Numbered from the stretch's first letter, positions 1 to 6,177 are shown. The stretch is DNA of 6,792 bases from Bacteroidales bacterium (GCA_028697515.1 JAQVEY010000132.1:1-6792); one strand, 5' to 3'. The notes: generated by a model from the sequence alone, not told the origin. A program made the numbers and translations.

Positions 1-14
1 TGGAGGAGAAATAA
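1..14 (+). CDS. Possible 3' end of upstream gene (korA?)
   Basis: The frame starting at base 3 reads Glu-Glu-Lys and then TAA at 12-14, just before the korB start. The alpha subunit (korA) normally lies directly upstream of korB, so these few codons could be its C-terminus, overlapping the korB ribosome binding site. Three codons cannot identify a protein. The call rests on gene order only and may be chance. Confidence 0.25.
2..8 (+). promoter_or_regulatory. Shine-Dalgarno of korB
   Basis: GGAGGAG lies 8 bases before the ATG at 17. It is the strongest Shine-Dalgarno in the window; most other starts here have only A/T-rich leaders, as is common in Bacteroidota. It fixes the korB start at 17, upstream of the premature stop, so the N-terminal part with the first Fe-S cysteines belongs to the gene. 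Confidence 0.7.
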
Positions 15-16
15 TC

Positions 17-1039
17 ATGACACAGGTAAATATAAAATTAACAAAAGCATATTTTCAAATTGATGGGCCAGTAAAATGGTGTGCCGGTTGTGGTGCTTAT
101 CCTATTCTCGCTGCTGTTCAGAAAGCATTACCCGAAATTCCAGGGGTTACAAAATAAAATGTAGTCTTTGTTTCTGGTATTGGTTGTTCTTCAAGATTTC
201 CATATTATATGGAAACTTATGGTTTTCATTCATTACATGGAAGAGGAGCTGTAATTGCTTCCGGAATAAAAGCTGCACGACCTGATCTTAATGTATGGCT
301 TACAACCGGCGATGGAGATTCAATGGCTATTGGTGGGAATCATTTTATTCACATGATTCGCCGTAATATTGATATTAATGTTATTATTTTCAATAACAGA
401 ATATATGGATTAACCAAAGGTCAATATTCTCCGACAACACGTTTTGGTACTGTAACAAAATCTTCACCTGATGGAACTATTGAAAAACCTTTTGAACCAG
501 GAGAATTGGTTATGGGTGCTCAGGGAACATTCTTTGCCAGAGTAATTGATAAGGAACCTAAGGGAATGGAAGAAGTTTTTATTGACGCAGGTAAACATAA
601 CGGTACATCTATTATCGAAGTTTTGCAAAATTGTGTAATATTTAATGATGCAACTCATGAAATAATCGTTGGCAAAGACGTTCGTGATGACAGAGTGATT
701 TTGTTAAAACATGGTGAAAAAATGATCTTTGGAAAAGAAGCTAATAAAGGTTTGGTTTTTGACGGTAATGATTTAAAGGTTGTAACAATTGGAGAGAATG
801 GAATTACTTTAGATGATATATTAGTTCACGATAAAACTACTAAAAATCCAAATATGCATTATATGCTTGCTAGGATGAATTATCCTGAATATCCCGTTGC
901 AATAGGTGTTATACGTTCGGTAGAGCAAGATACATATGATGACTTGCTTACAGCGCAAGTGAATCACGCAGTTGAAAATGCAACAATTAGAACTACTACA
1001 GAACTATTAAACAGTGGAAAAGTATTTGAAATTAAATAA
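17..1039 (+). pseudogene. korB: 2-oxoglutarate:ferredoxin oxidoreductase beta subunit, interrupted by in-frame TAA
   Basis: The beta subunit of 2-oxoacid:ferredoxin oxidoreductase binds thiamine pyrophosphate and a [4Fe-4S] cluster. With the alpha subunit (KorA) it converts a 2-oxoacid, probably 2-oxoglutarate, and CoA to acyl-CoA, CO2 and reduced ferredoxin in the cytoplasm. The frame is 340 codons, a normal family length. Codons 1-46 carry the CxxC pair (Cys22, Cys25). Codon 47 is TAA (155-157). The same frame then resumes with the conserved GIGCSSRFPYYM block (Cys57), the TPP/Mg motif GDGD (98-101) with GGNH, NNRIYGLTKGQ (126-136) and Cys206, likely the fourth cluster ligand. Relatives usually have a charged residue such as Glu at codon 47, so one GAA-to-TAA change explains the break. 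No other lesion is visible, so this is a very recent mutation or a sequencing/assembly error. Restart at ATG 209 would give 276 residues without Cys22, Cys25 and Cys57 and should not hold the cluster. Substrate choice (2-oxoglutarate versus another 2-oxoacid) is inferred. Confidence 0.88.
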
Positions 1040-1053
1040 AATTTATAATTGGT

Positions 1054-1087
1054 AATAAAAAAAGCGGGTTAACCCGCTTTTTTTATT
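1054..1087. terminator. Bidirectional intrinsic terminator between korB and fabD
   Basis: This is a 34-base perfect palindrome. Seven A and GCGGG (1057-1068) are followed by TTAA, then CCCGC and seven T (1073-1084), and three further pairs extend it outward. On either strand it reads as a GC-rich stem followed by a U run, the form of a Rho-independent terminator. It sits between convergent genes and so can end both transcripts. The fabD stop codon (complement of 1083-1085) lies inside the palindrome. Confidence 0.9.
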
Positions 1088-1961
1088 GAATACCTTCAGT
1101 AGTAACGTTTCGATCTATTTTTCCAATTAACCCTTGTAAAACATTTCCAGGACCAACCTCTACGAAGTGTTTCGCGCCGAATTTTATCATGTTTTCAACC
1201 GAGGCAGTCCATCTTACAGGACTAGTAAGTTGTTTTATCAGATTTTCCCTTATTGTTTCAGGATTCAAATTCGGTTGTCCATTAACATTTTGAAAAATCG
1301 GACAAATTGGGGTATTAAAATGTGTTTCATTTATCGCAATACTTAACTCTTCACGAGCCGGTTCCATAAGTGGGGAATGAAATGCTCCTCCAACAGGCAA
1401 TTTAATTGCTCTTTTTGCACCAGCTTCTTTCATTTTTTCCATGGCGAGGTCTATACCAGCATTCGAGCCTGATATAACAACCTGTCCAGGAGAATTGTAA
1501 TTCGCAGCAACAACAATGTCATCTATTTCTTTACAAATACGATCAATGATTTCTGCGTCTAAATTAAGAATTGCGGCCATTGAAGACGGATTTTTTTCAC
1601 ATGCTTTTTGCATTGCCATTGCACGCTTGTATACCAGTTTAAGACCATCCTCAAAGTTTAAAGCTTCCGCTGCTACAAGTGCAGAGAACTCCCCTAAAGA
1701 ATGTCCGGCAACCATTCCTGGTATAGGTTTCTCGTTCAAGCACATATATGTAATAACCGAATGAAGAAAAATTGATGGTTGGGTAACTTTGGTTTGTTTT
1801 AAATCATCATCAGTTCCATTAAAAATAATGTCTGTAATTCTATATCCTAAAATTTGATTTGCTTTTTCGAAAAGCTCTTTTGCTTTTGAATTTGTGTCGT
1901 AGAGTGGTTTACCCATCCCGACAAATTGGGATCCTTGTCCCGGAAATACATAAGCTTTCAT
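1083..1961 (-). CDS. fabD: Malonyl-CoA:acyl carrier protein transacylase
   Basis: FabD moves the malonyl group from malonyl-CoA to acyl carrier protein, supplying the extender unit for type II fatty acid synthesis in the cytoplasm. The 292-residue length is normal. Visible motifs, in order: FPGQGSQ (6-12) forming the oxyanion-hole side, TQP (60-62), the nucleophile elbow GHSLGE with Ser88, Arg113 at the position that binds the malonyl carboxylate, NYNSPGQVVISG (154-165), GGAFHSPLM with catalytic His195, and EVGPGNVLQGL near the C-terminus. All expected catalytic residues are present. The start is the ATG encoding MKAYVFPGQGSQ, the usual FabD N-terminus; no clear Shine-Dalgarno precedes it. 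It follows folE by 14 bases on the same strand and is probably co-transcribed. The two genes have no direct metabolic link. Its stop lies inside the shared terminator. Confidence 0.97.
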   Translation of the reverse strand: MKAYVFPGQGSQFVGMGKPLYDTNSKAKELFEKANQILGYRITDIIFNGTDDDLKQTKVTQPSIFLHSVITYMCLNEKPIPGMVAGHSLGEFSALVAAEALNFEDGLKLVYKRAMAMQKACEKNPSSMAAILNLDAEIIDRICKEIDDIVVAANYNSPGQVVISGSNAGIDLAMEKMKEAGAKRAIKLPVGGAFHSPLMEPAREELSIAINETHFNTPICPIFQNVNGQPNLNPETIRENLIKQLTSPVRWTASVENMIKFGAKHFVEVGPGNVLQGLIGKIDRNVTTEGIQ

Positions 1962-1975
1962 AGTTTTAAATTTGG

Positions 1976-2602
1976 TTAAACTCTATTTCTGTCAATTAAT
2001 GATAAAAATTCTTTTCTGGTAGTGTCTTTTAAAAAAGCTCCTGTAAAATCTGAAGTCGTTGTAATTGAATTTTGCTTTTGAACGCCACGCATTTGCATAC
2101 ACATATGGTGTGCTTCGATAACAACGGCAACTCCAAGCGGATTTAAAGTATTCTGAATACAATCTTTTATTTGAGTTGTCAATCTTTCTTGTATTTGTAA
2201 TCTGTGAGCAAAAACATCTACAATTCGTGCAATTTTACTTAATCCGGTAATATAATGATTAGGTATATAAGCAATATGCGCTTTCCCATAAAACGGAAGC
2301 ATGTGATGTTCGCATAAACTATACAATTCAATGTCTTTTACAATTACCATTTGTCGGTAATCTTCTCTAAACATAGCTGACTTTAATATTTTTTCGGGAT
2401 TCATGTTATAACCCTGAGTTAAAAACTGCATTGCTTTAGCAACACGTTTTGGCGTTAGAATCAAACCTTCACGATTATTATCTTCTCCCAGCAAAGAGAT
2501 AATTTCTGAATATAATGCAGCTATTTTCTCAGTTTTTTCCTTATCAAATTTTTCGGTTTTCACATAACCGCCGTTTTCAGGATTATTTAATGAGTCTACC
2601 AT
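1976..2602 (-). CDS. folE: GTP cyclohydrolase I
   Basis: This enzyme opens the GTP purine ring to give 7,8-dihydroneopterin triphosphate and formate, the first step of tetrahydrofolate synthesis and the entry to other pterins and queuosine precursors. The 208-residue length is typical. The zinc ligands are visible: Cys97 and His100 in [20 protein letters not shown], and Cys168 in [29 protein letters not shown] (120-139) is the conserved core, and [10 protein letters not shown] (49-58) is the N-terminal helix of the family. An in-frame TAA (complement of 2603-2605) directly precedes the ATG, so the gene cannot start further upstream; a start inside the poorly conserved first 20 residues remains possible. 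It is first in a likely two-gene transcript with fabD and is divergent from mqnB. Confidence 0.97.
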   Translation of the reverse strand: MVDSLNNPENGGYVKTEKFDKEKTEKIAALYSEIISLLGEDNNREGLILTPKRVAKAMQFLTQGYNMNPEKILKSAMFREDYRQMVIVKDIELYSLCEHHMLPFYGKAHIAYIPNHYITGLSKIARIVDVFAHRLQIQERLTTQIKDCIQNTLNPLGVAVVIEAHHMCMQMRGVQKQNSITTTSDFTGAFLKDTTRKEFLSLIDRNRV

Positions 2603-2648
2603 TTAATAAAATTTTTGCAAAGAAAATAAAAATTCCTGAAATTTAGAC

Positions 2649-2656
2649 TATTTTTG
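2649..2656 (+). promoter_or_regulatory. Possible -7 promoter box for mqnB
   Basis: TATTTTTG fits the Bacteroidota -7 consensus TAnnTTTG and lies 14 bases before the mqnB ATG. There is no TTG at the expected 19-21 base distance upstream, so only half of the promoter is seen. The leader would be very short. In such AT-rich DNA the match may be chance. Confidence 0.3.
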
Positions 2657-2670
2657 TTCAAACTGGTGAA

Positions 2671-3324
2671 ATGAAGATACTCATTATAACTGCAACTCTA
2701 ATAGAAGCTGAAAAACTTATTGAATTTCTGAAGCTTAAAAAACAATCGGAATACTTGTATTCATCAGAGACATATAAAACAAATTTACTTATTACGGGAG
2801 TTGGAATTCCTGCAAGTCTGTTTTCGATGTTTACTCATAACAAAATCGGCAGCTATGATTTTATAATTAATTGTGGTATTGCCGGTAGTTTTAATGATAA
2901 ACTGCAAATTTGTTCTGTTGTTAATGTATTTACTGATAGCTTTGGAGATATTGGTTTTACTACTTCTGATGGATATAAAAATGTTTTTGAATCGAAATTT
3001 AACGATAAGTTTAACAATTTTTTTAATAAGGGTTTAATTTACAATACCTCAGATTATCCGGCATTTTTTAGAGATTTACAAAAGACCAAATCAGTTACAG
3101 TTAATATCCCAGAATCGAAAAGTTATCCTGATACAGATATGGAAACTATGGAAGGTGCTGCATTTATGTTAGTCTGTAAACACTTTAAAAAGAACTTCAT
3201 TCAGATACGTGGGGTATCAAACATTATCGGAAAAACAAAAAGACAAGACTGGAATTTTGAAGATACGATAAATAATTACAGCAAAATCATTTCGGAATTT
3301 GTGTCAAATTTTGCTACAAGCTAA
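2671..3324 (+). CDS. mqnB: Futalosine hydrolase (menaquinone biosynthesis)
   Basis: MqnB removes the base from futalosine to give dehypoxanthine futalosine, an early step of the futalosine route from chorismate to menaquinone. It belongs to the nucleoside phosphorylase / MTA-SAH nucleosidase superfamily. At 217 residues it has the usual length. Visible features: an N-terminal strand MKILIITAT followed by Glu12 in the position of the nucleosidase catalytic Glu, TGVG (42-45), NCGIAGSF (67-74), TVN (143-145), the ribose-binding segment METMEGAAF with Glu161, and RGVSNIIG (180-187) ending in KRQDW. The Asn184 of this last block, where MTA nucleosidases have Asp, fits MqnB rather than MTA/SAH nucleosidase. 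The menaquinone gene mqnD follows on the same strand beyond an intervening toxin-antitoxin pair, which supports the call. GGTGA just before the ATG may serve as a weak ribosome binding site. Preference for futalosine or aminofutalosine cannot be read from sequence. Confidence 0.9.
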   Translation: MKILIITATLIEAEKLIEFLKLKKQSEYLYSSETYKTNLLITGVGIPASLFSMFTHNKIGSYDFIINCGIAGSFNDKLQICSVVNVFTDSFGDIGFTTSDGYKNVFESKFNDKFNNFFNKGLIYNTSDYPAFFRDLQKTKSVTVNIPESKSYPDTDMETMEGAAFMLVCKHFKKNFIQIRGVSNIIGKTKRQDWNFEDTINNYSKIISEFVSNFATS

Positions 3325-3340
3325 AAAAAATGCAAATTTG

Positions 3341-3372
3341 TTTGGAAATATGAAATAATGTTTCTATATTTG
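3341..3372 (+). promoter_or_regulatory. Bacteroidota-type promoter of the toxin-antitoxin module
   Basis: TTTG at 3341-3344 (-33 box) and TATATTTG at 3365-3372 (-7 box, exact fit to TAnnTTTG) are separated by 20 bases, within the consensus spacing. Transcription would start around 3377-3380, giving a leader of about 25 bases before the toxin ATG at 3404. This is the best promoter in the window. Confidence 0.7.
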
Positions 3373-3383
3373 GAAACATTATT
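3354..3383. promoter_or_regulatory. Inverted-repeat operator over the toxin-antitoxin promoter
   Basis: AATAATGTTTC (3354-3364) and GAAACATTATT (3373-3383) are perfect 11-base inverted repeats. Their 8-base spacer is exactly the -7 box TATATTTG. XRE-type antitoxins commonly bind such palindromes in their own promoter, so the downstream antitoxin is the likely ligand, and its binding would block the -7 element. The stem is AT-rich and lacks an adjoining T run, so it is a poor terminator for mqnB. Confidence 0.65.
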
Positions 3384-3403
3384 GATTTTTATTCGTTTAA
3401 CTT

Positions 3404-3763
3404 ATGGAATTTGATAAACCGATTAAAGTAATTTTTCTTCCACAGGCTGAAGAATTTGCAGATCAATTAGATAAAAAGTCGAAACAAAAGCTTTTTGCTG
3501 CAATTAGAAAAGTCAAAGAAAGAGTAATTGGACAATGGTTTACTAAATTGAAAAGCAGTGATGGAATATATGAGTTTCGTTTCGATAAAAGTAATAAATT
3601 TTACAGGCTTTTTGCTTTTTGGGACACAGAAGAAGAAATCGAAACGCTTATTGTAAGCACACATGGAATTGAAAAGAAAACAAATAAAACTCCACCTGCA
3701 GAAATAGCGAAAGCTGAAAGGATAAAGAAAGATTATTTTGAAGAAAAAAGAAAAAATAAATAA
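3404..3763 (+). CDS. HigB/RelE-superfamily toxin, Gp49-like (DUF891)
   Basis: A 119-residue protein of the phage-derived Gp49-like / HigB family. Members are RelE-fold toxins that typically cleave mRNA at the ribosome and are neutralised by a partner antitoxin. Family features seen: an N-terminal strand and helix (KVIFLPQAEEFADQL, 8-22), then WFTKLKSSDGIYEFRFD (45-61) with the KL...DG(I/L)YE(F/L)R pattern, FYRLFAFWD with the central aromatic and Arg residues, and HGIEKKTNKTPPAEIAKAERI, the family's K-K-T-x-K-T-P-x-x-E-I-x-x-A signature. The last 15 residues are very rich in Lys and Glu. The gene lies 2 bases before an XRE antitoxin gene, the toxin-first order of higBA systems. Length and motifs look intact. 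The substrate and whether it is active are inferred from the family. Confidence 0.88.
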   Translation: MEFDKPIKVIFLPQAEEFADQLDKKSKQKLFAAIRKVKERVIGQWFTKLKSSDGIYEFRFDKSNKFYRLFAFWDTEEEIETLIVSTHGIEKKTNKTPPAEIAKAERIKKDYFEEKRKNK

Positions 3764-3765
3764 TT

Positions 3766-4089
3766 ATGACAACAAAAAAATATACAACATCCGAAGAACT
3801 TGAAGATAAGTACTTTGGAAAACGAGGTACCCCCGAAAGAGAAGAATATGAATTCGCTTTGAATATGGAAATACTGGGCGAAAAAATTAAACAGATTAGA
3901 AAACAAAGACATCTAACTCAAGAAGAATTAGGAAAACTAATCGGTGTCCAGAAAGCACAAATCTCAAAGTTGGAGAAGGGCACCAGCAGCGCAACGATTG
4001 CAACAATTACTAAAATTTTCAGGGCGCTTCAAACGAAAGTCAAGTTACATATTGAATTTGATGATGAATCAGGTCTAATTCTCTCTTAA
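3766..4089 (+). CDS. HigA-type antitoxin, XRE-family HTH regulator
   Basis: A 107-residue protein with a Cro/C1-type helix-turn-helix at about residues 37-90. The recognition region runs LTQEELGKLIGVQKAQISKLE (50-70), with the classic TQEELG, Gly60-Val61 turn and QISKLEKG. An N-terminal extension of about 36 residues (EDKYFGKRGTPEREEYEFAL at 13-32) resembles the one in Bacteroidota antitoxins paired with Gp49-like toxins. It should bind and neutralise the preceding toxin and repress the shared promoter through the inverted repeat at 3354-3383. It starts 2 bases after the toxin stop, so translation is probably coupled. There is no terminator between it and mqnD, so transcription likely runs on. 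Confidence 0.88.
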   Translation: MTTKKYTTSEELEDKYFGKRGTPEREEYEFALNMEILGEKIKQIRKQRHLTQEELGKLIGVQKAQISKLEKGTSSATIATITKIFRALQTKVKLHIEFDDESGLILS

Positions 4090-4122
4090 AAAAGTCAAGT
4101 ATCAACCGAGAAGAACTAAAAC

Positions 4123-4126
4123 GAGG
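4123..4126 (+). promoter_or_regulatory. Possible ribosome binding site of mqnD
   Basis: GAGG lies only 3 bases before the ATG at 4130, closer than the usual 5-9 bases, so it is a weak candidate. The 40-base gap after the antitoxin gene shows no TAnnTTTG box, which suggests that mqnD is expressed from an upstream promoter. Confidence 0.35.
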
Positions 4127-4129
4127 TAA

Positions 4130-4960
4130 ATGAAGCTTTCACTTGCAATATCATCATGTCCGAACGACACTTTTATGTTCGATGCTTTGATAAATAATAA
4201 AATTGATGTCAAAAATTATAATTTCGACCTAATTATTGCAGATGTAGAAGAATTAAATAAACTTTCGCAGAAGGCCGAAACTGACATCAGCAAGATGAGT
4301 TTTCATAATTTCTTTAAAGTTGAAGACAAATACCAGATGCTCACTTCTGGTGCAGCATTAGGGAAGAATTGCGGACCGCTGATAATCAGTAAAAGAAAAA
4401 TTTATCCCGACGAACTTAGCGATTGCCGAATCGCCATCCCCGGAGAGTCAACTACTGCTAATCTTTTAATGCAAATATTCTTTCCACAGGCTATAAACAA
4501 ACAAATTTACCTTTTTTCAGATATTGAAGACCTTGTTTTATATAACGAATGTGATGCAGGACTCGTAATTCATGAAACCAGATTTACATATCAAAAACGA
4601 GGCTTAAAACTTATTGCTGATTTGGGTAATTTGTGGGAAGGAAAATATAGATTGCCTATTCCTCTTGGAGGGATTGCTATTAAAAGGAGTTTGTCCGAAC
4701 ATGTAAAAACGGATATAAATAAAATTGTCAGAAACAGTATCGAATATGCTTTTGCAAATCCGAGTTCTGCAATGGATTTTATGAAAAACAATGCAGTAGA
4801 GCTTGAGGACGATATTTTGCAGAAACATGTGAACTTATACGTTAACGATTATTCAATTGATTTAGGTGAGGATGGAAGAAAATCTGTTGAAAAACTTAAG
4901 GAAGTCCATGGTGAGATAAATCAGAAAGATTTATCGGGGGAAAAACTATTCGTAGAATAG
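4130..4960 (+). CDS. mqnD: 1,4-dihydroxy-6-naphthoate synthase (menaquinone biosynthesis)
   Basis: MqnD converts cyclic dehypoxanthine futalosine to 1,4-dihydroxy-6-naphthoate in the futalosine pathway to menaquinone. It has a periplasmic-binding-protein-like fold but acts in the cytoplasm. At 276 residues it is of normal length. Visible family motifs: SSCPNDTFMFDAL (8-20), SKMSFHNFF (54-62), GKNCGPLI (78-85), IPGESTTANLL (103-113), DAGLVIHETRFTY (142-154) with His148 at the place of the catalytic His, and LWEGKYRLPIPLGGIAI (168-184). No signal peptide is present, as expected. The gene shares its strand and pathway with mqnB, but the toxin-antitoxin pair lies between them. The N-terminus MKLSLAISSCPNDTF matches the family start, so the ATG at 4130 is well supported. 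No residues appear to be missing. Confidence 0.95.
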   Translation: MKLSLAISSCPNDTFMFDALINNKIDVKNYNFDLIIADVEELNKLSQKAETDISKMSFHNFFKVEDKYQMLTSGAALGKNCGPLIISKRKIYPDELSDCRIAIPGESTTANLLMQIFFPQAINKQIYLFSDIEDLVLYNECDAGLVIHETRFTYQKRGLKLIADLGNLWEGKYRLPIPLGGIAIKRSLSEHVKTDINKIVRNSIEYAFANPSSAMDFMKNNAVELEDDILQKHVNLYVNDYSIDLGEDGRKSVEKLKEVHGEINQKDLSGEKLFVE

Positions 4961-5069
4961 ACCATATAGGACACATTTGCATATTGCTGCTGCTTGAAAA
5001 ATATTTAAATAATTAATACGTTATGTTGATAAACTTATGCTATTTTTATAAATATTTAATCGTTGTGAT
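4961..5069. other. Gap between mqnD and the secreted-protein gene, nothing firm
   Basis: These 109 bases hold no gene. TATTTTTA at 5041-5048 matches the -7 box TAnnTTTG except for its last base, but no TTG lies at the right distance upstream. There is no terminator-like GC-rich hairpin after mqnD. Confidence 0.4.
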
Positions 5070-5549
5070 ATGAAGAAATTGTTTTTTATTGTGCTGTTTT
5101 TAGGTTTTGCATTAATTTATGCCAAAGCTCAGGAAAAAGAATATATTGGTGTGGGATGGCAGTTGCATGGGACTGACAGTTTAAGAAGTTTCTCAATTTA
5201 TACTGACGACAACGACAAAGCTTTTTTGAAGTTAAGTTCTGTTTTCGGTAAACCTGTCGAAGAAAGAGCGGGCAGTATATTATGGAAAAATGTCAGTATA
5301 GAGGGAATAGATTTTCCTGTTAATGTGTTAATAATTGATGGATTTGTTTCAACGCCTGTAAAAATTACTACCTATAAAACTTTTAGTACCTACGAACAGA
5401 AAAATGAAATATTAAGCAATCTTAAAGAATACGAAAGTAGGCTTACTAAATTGACAGTGTTGAATGAAAACAATGATAATATTGTAAAAAATCCCGAATT
5501 GGAAAAAATAGTTTTCAACTACTTTAAAAAAATACTTGCAGATTTGTAG
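5070..5549 (+). CDS. Secreted protein of unknown function
   Basis: I do not recognise this family. The 159-residue protein begins with a clear Sec signal peptide: MKK, a hydrophobic stretch (4-17) and an AKA-Q cleavage site after residue 20. There is no lipobox Cys, so it is predicted to be periplasmic or exported. The mature part (about 139 residues) has alternating beta-like segments (WQLHGTDSLRSFSIYTDD, ILWKNVSIEGIDFPVNVLII) and a Lys/Glu-rich helical C-terminal third (about 109-159). There is no transmembrane segment after the signal and no cysteine anywhere in the protein. Codon use looks like that of its neighbours. It stands alone between mqnD (same strand, 109 bases away) and the convergent outer-membrane protein gene. 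No strong ribosome binding site precedes the ATG, but the signal peptide fixes the start. Confidence 0.75.
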   Translation: MKKLFFIVLFLGFALIYAKAQEKEYIGVGWQLHGTDSLRSFSIYTDDNDKAFLKLSSVFGKPVEERAGSILWKNVSIEGIDFPVNVLIIDGFVSTPVKITTYKTFSTYEQKNEILSNLKEYESRLTKLTVLNENNDNIVKNPELEKIVFNYFKKILADL

Positions 5550-5574
5550 TTTCAATGTGTTTTATGGCATTCTT

Positions 5575-5650
5575 AACAAGGGTTTTGTCATGATTTTTGC
5601 CACCTCAACTCCGTTCGGTGATCGCAAAAATACACGCCAAAACCCCTATA
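5575..5650. repeat. Long imperfect hairpin in the convergent intergenic gap
   Basis: The left arm 5578-5600 (AAGGGTTTTGTCATGATTTTTGC) pairs with the right arm 5624-5647, with three mismatched positions and one bulged base. The loop folds again: CACC (5601-5604) with GGTG (5617-5620), and AAC (5607-5609) with GTT (5613-5615). The whole folds into a hairpin of about 70 nucleotides and fills most of the 115-base gap between two convergent genes. It could end transcription on both strands, although no clean U run follows. Its size and mismatched arms also fit a dispersed palindromic repeat or small mobile-element remnant, which one copy cannot prove. Confidence 0.65.
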
Positions 5651-5664
5651 ACTATTAACAAATA

Positions 5665-6177
5665 TCAGAAGTAATACCTTAATCCAACATTAAACCCATA
5701 ATGACTAATCGGAGTGTCTGCAAAAACATAAGTATAGGATAACTCTGCTTTTACTTTCAGTCCCTCCATTAAATCATTGTTAAACAAAAGCCCTACGACA
5801 GGACTAAATCCAAAACCATTTTGTGTATAATCAGGTAAATCAAGTAGCATTTTCCATCTTTCTTCGAAAAACCCCCCACCGACACCTATAAATGGTTGAA
5901 CAGATTTATTGAAAAACCGATATTCGGCAAAAGCTTTTAACCCATATAATGAGTAATTATCTACAATTGCAACAAATCTACTATAATGAATATCCAAACC
6001 AATATCCAGTTTTTCTTTTACGCAATAACCCCCGTACATATTTATACCACCACCAAAATCTCTTTGAGCAGACGATTTATGCGGGAATAAAAGATTTGCA
6101 CCTACACCGGTAAAAATTTGTGCATTTGTAAAAAATGAGAATAAACAAAAAATAACAATAACAATAATTTTTTTCAT
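5665..6177 (-). CDS. Small outer-membrane beta-barrel protein
   Basis: A 170-residue protein with a signal peptide (MKK, a hydrophobic core up to residue 16, and a TNA-Q cleavage site after residue 19). The mature chain of about 150 residues is built of short amphipathic strands with alternating aromatic and Gly residues, such as FGGGINMYGGYCV, IGLDIHYSRFVAIV, LYGLKAFAEYRFF, QPFIGVGGGFFEERW and ISHYGFNVGLRYYF. It ends in a C-terminal Phe preceded by Tyr-Tyr, the usual signal for outer-membrane insertion. This fits an eight-stranded OmpA/OMP_b-brl-type barrel of Bacteroidota; the exact role is unknown. It starts 6 bases after the end of the TonB-dependent receptor gene on the same strand, so the two are probably co-transcribed and may act in the same uptake or envelope function. 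Confidence 0.82.
   Translation of the reverse strand: MKKIIVIVIFCLFSFFTNAQIFTGVGANLLFPHKSSAQRDFGGGINMYGGYCVKEKLDIGLDIHYSRFVAIVDNYSLYGLKAFAEYRFFNKSVQPFIGVGGGFFEERWKMLLDLPDYTQNGFGFSPVVGLLFNNDLMEGLKVKAELSYTYVFADTPISHYGFNVGLRYYF

Noticed and set aside
155..157. Recoding of the korB stop as selenocysteine or pyrrolysine
   Set aside because: Those use TGA or TAG, not TAA, and other genes here end in TAA, including korB itself in the same codon context.
76..285. 69-residue frame overlapping the 5' part of korB
   Set aside because: Cys/Trp/Ser-rich translation in a shifted frame over the conserved korB sequence; it is a shadow, not a gene.
464..658. Minus-strand frame inside korB
   Set aside because: Antisense to conserved KorB residues, no recognisable domain.
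209..1039. korB as a genuine shorter gene starting at ATG 209
   Set aside because: The conserved N-terminal part (17-154) and a strong Shine-Dalgarno lie upstream in the same frame, and the short form would lack three cluster cysteines. ATG 209 has no ribosome binding site.
1516..1764. Plus-strand frame inside fabD
   Set aside because: Antisense to conserved FabD motifs; a shadow.
3354..3383. Inverted repeat as the mqnB terminator
   Set aside because: The stem is AT-rich, no T run follows directly, and the spacer is a perfect promoter box; an operator fits better.
3467..3664. Minus-strand frame inside the toxin gene
   Set aside because: Antisense shadow. I considered an antisense regulator but saw no promoter or ribosome binding site.
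4591..4828. Two overlapping minus-strand frames inside mqnD
   Set aside because: Both are antisense to conserved MqnD motifs and resemble no protein.
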